Shown here piece by piece: positions 62,133-64,000 of a stretch of DNA of 64,000 nt. The stretch is from Calothrix sp. PCC 7103. GTDB taxonomy: Bacteria > Cyanobacteriota > Cyanobacteriia > Cyanobacteriales > Nostocaceae. The translations under genes and the position numbers were made by a program. A model generated the notes under the pieces. That model saw only the letters and a program-made list of their open reading frames with translations. It was not told where the DNA came from and did not search any database. The stretch spans positions 3,231,177 through 3,295,176 of the forward strand of contig NZ_KB217478.1 in assembly GCF_000331305.1 (NCBI RefSeq), in the 5' to 3' direction. Within the stretch, counting starts at the first letter, position 1. Each line of letters opens with the position of its first letter.

Positions 62133-64000
62133 TTAGACTCGTGGAGGAAGCATCGCAATTGGGTTAACTGCGCCTTTACCTGCTTTGTGAATTTCAAAAT
62201 GGGTATGGGGGCCAGTACTAAAACCAGTGCTTCCCATTAGGGCAATAATGTCGCCTTGGTTGACTTGTTGTCCAACTTGAGCAATCAGTTTGCTGTTGTG
62301 AGCGTAACGAGTCATAGTACCGTCAGCATGACGAACCTCAACTAAGTTACCGTAGCCACCATTATTCCAACCGGATTTTTCAATCACACCAGATGCTACT
62401 GCATAAACTGGTGTTCCAACGGAGTTTGCGACATCAATACCACGGTGCATTCTACCCCAACGCCAGCCGTAACCTGATGTTAAAACGCCTTTAGCTGGCC
62501 AGATAAAAGCAGTGTTTCCAACCCCTGGCGCCCCAGGTACGATTGAAGGAGTGTTTTCATCAATTGCTCTTGGTAGATATCTATCAACCGCAGCCAAAGG
62601 AGGTAGTTGTGGAGTTACTGTTACTCCTCGCATGTTACCTAGCGATTCGGAGGCATTGACAGTTGTTGGTACTGGTGGTATTAACAATCTGTTGTTATTA
62701 CGTGTATTGCGCGCAGACCATTCTGATTTAACAGGCTCGGCACTAAAGTTAGGTGCCATAGGTGTTGGAACTGGAATAGGTATCGCTACAGTATTTGGTC
62801 TGACTGTAGGAACTGGGATAGCGATGTTGTTACGTCTTGTAGCCGCAGGAATTGAAGGTACTGTTACAGCGTTTGGAGTATAGGTAGGAACAGGTACCGA
62901 GACATTATTTAAGTTAGCTTGTGTCGGTACTTGACTGCCTGATTGTTGAGCGCGATATTTTTCACGTAAACGCTCAATTTCTGCTTGCAAACTGCGAAGA
63001 CCACGGTCTTGTTTTGCTTGCTTGCTTGTTGCGTTACGTTGGCGCATTTCAGCAAACACTTTAGGCGCTGTTTCACCACCTACACCGCTTGCTGTTGGGT
63101 CGATTGGTGTTGAATCTTCTTGAACTGTCGAAGCTTCGGTAGTTGCTACTGGTGTTGGAACTACTACTGGAGCTACTGTGTCATTCGATGCAACTGTACC
63201 TAATCGCGCTGGTGTTGGAATCGCTACGTTACTAGCTGTTGGTGCCGTCAGATTTGATGCTGTTACCGAAGGCGTAGCGGTTGTTGTAGGAACATTCGCT
63301 ACAGGGATATTTAATTTCTGATTAATTTTTAACTCGTTTGGGTTTTTAATCCCATTCGCTTTAACTATTTCATTAACTGAAGTACCGTTGCTGCTTGCAA
63401 TTACAGCCAGTGTATCTCCAGATTTTACTTCATAAACTTTAGATGCAGATGGTACCACTGCCCCTACAACAGTGTTAGGTATTTCTGCTACACTAGTATT
63501 GTTAGGAGTTGCACTTAATTCTGAGCTATTTGTTGCTGTGTTCTGTGACTGCTTGCTTGCTCCAACGGTCTCATTTTGCTGCTGCGAGGGTTTTTCGTCG
63601 CTAAGGCGCAACTTGTTTAGACTATTTCTTAGTCTGTCAGATTTTTCCTGTAATTTATTAATCGCAAACTCTTGCTGTGCTTTGAGTTGAGCATCCACAT
63701 CGCCATTATTGTTAGAATTTGTAAATGACGATACTGCTTGTGTGTTTGCTGTTAGCGATTGAGCAACTGTACCATTTGTAATACCGTAACTTGTTGGTAC
63801 TGGCGCCTGTGCAAGATTTTTTGTTTGCACTCTGGCAATTGCATTTCCTATTCTTTGACCTTTATTGGCTGTCTGAACATCGGAAACAAAATTATGTTCA
63901 GTAGTTGCCTTAGTAAAGGAAGAGGCGTTAGGAGCGAACTGCTCGCTGCTTGCCGCAATTTGCAATTTAGCACCAAGCCCAGGCACCTGTGAAATTGCTG
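62133..64000 (-). CDS. LysM-M23 peptidoglycan endopeptidase (5' end outside window)
   Basis: The frame stays open to the window edge (codons before the GTG at 63986 read AISQ), so the N-terminus, probably with signal peptide, is missing. At least 622 codons are seen. Order: low-complexity Asn/Thr/Gln region, a coiled-coil (NKLQEKSDRLRNSLNKLRLS), LysM (YEVKSGDTLAVIASSNGTSV, then NEIVKANGIKNPNELKINQK), a long Pro/Thr/Val linker, and LytM/M23 (YGWRWGRMHRGIDVANSVGT with His and Asp ligands; TGPHTHFEIH with the HxH pair). All four zinc/catalytic positions are intact, so it should be an active D,D-endopeptidase, not an EnvC-type activator. It likely remodels the wall or septum. Confidence 0.9.
   Translation of the reverse strand, partial: AISQVPGLGAKLQIAASSEQFAPNASSFTKATTEHNFVSDVQTANKGQRIGNAIARVQTKNLAQAPVPTSYGITNGTVAQSLTANTQAVSSFTNSNNNGDVDAQLKAQQEFAINKLQEKSDRLRNSLNKLRLSDEKPSQQQNETVGASKQSQNTATNSSELSATPNNTSVAEIPNTVVGAVVPSASKVYEVKSGDTLAVIASSNGTSVNEIVKANGIKNPNELKINQKLNIPVANVPTTTATPSVTASNLTAPTASNVAIPTPARLGTVASNDTVAPVVVPTPVATTEASTVQEDSTPIDPTASGVGGETAPKVFAEMRQRNATSKQAKQDRGLRSLQAEIERLREKYRAQQSGSQVPTQANLNNVSVPVPTYTPNAVTVPSIPAATRRNNIAIPVPTVRPNTVAIPIPVPTPMAPNFSAEPVKSEWSARNTRNNNRLLIPPVPTTVNASESLGNMRGVTVTPQLPPLAAVDRYLPRAIDENTPSIVPGAPGVGNTAFIWPAKGVLTSGYGWRWGRMHRGIDVANSVGTPVYAVASGVIEKSGWNNGGYGNLVEVRHADGTMTRYAHNSKLIAQVGQQVNQGDIIALMGSTGFSTGPHTHFEIHKAGKGAVNPIAMLPPRV

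Overview
The window looks like chromosome of a filamentous cyanobacterium, probably Nostocales (Nostoc/Calothrix/Rivularia-like). Pointers are a tocopherol/plastoquinone methyltransferase of the Sll0418 type, a cyAbrB regulator, an SLH-OprB porin, DUF3386, a probable cyanobacteriochrome kinase, a PyrR-CbiB group, low overall GC (my estimate is about 40%), and many short intergenic palindromes and CTCAGCA-type heptamer repeats. The usual octamer HIP1 (GCGATCGC) was not seen. The hexamer GGCGCC recurs instead, about 75 times by hand count. No prophage, CRISPR array or intact insertion sequence was found; the mobile traces are a broken group II intron and several MITE-like elements.

Layout. 1-10 kb: a partial membrane-anchored EEP phosphatase/nuclease, DUF3386, a GAF-LuxR regulator, a nonsense-mutated small gene in a repeat-rich gap, a TIR-TM-TPR protein starting at the edge of a MITE-like element, an RlpA-like protein with a possible CRP site upstream, a two-ended membrane protein and a GT39 glycosyltransferase. 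10-17 kb: zinc-ribbon membrane protein, 3' remnant of a group II intron, an unusual ClC protein with CBS domains, cyAbrB, then Rrf2-cbiB-pyrR-small membrane protein on the + strand. 17-26 kb: a minus-strand two-component block with three large sensor kinases and one Rcp1-like response regulator. The middle kinase carries a GAF domain with both cysteines of the DXCF cyanobacteriochrome class, with Asp changed to Asn.

26-34 kb: moaE, then a yybP-ykoY (Mn2+) riboswitch with a visible terminator ahead of a TMEM165/Mnx-type Mn exporter, a glycosyltransferase, a TPR protein, a conserved basic-tailed protein, a DUF39 homocysteine-biosynthesis protein and a pentapeptide-repeat protein. 34-42 kb: an RND pump and its adaptor, an HD phosphohydrolase, a lone peptide-type ABC permease and a LapA-like protein. 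42-52 kb: a PD-(D/E)XK nuclease with a probable iron staple, an unknown conserved protein, a propeller-transglutaminase, a P2A calcium-type ATPase and recF. 52-64 kb: a PEP-synthase-like enzyme, a baeRF-type protein, DUF1361, an exported protein, a porin, Hsp20, the MPBQ methyltransferase, tRNA-Met(CAT) and a 5'-cut LysM-M23 peptidase.

The clearest coordinated units are the light/redox-type phosphorelay block, the riboswitch-controlled Mn exporter and the adaptor-pump pair. A recurring theme is that dispersed repeats act as terminators and have entered coding sequence in at least two genes (the RND pump C-terminus and a RecF loop).
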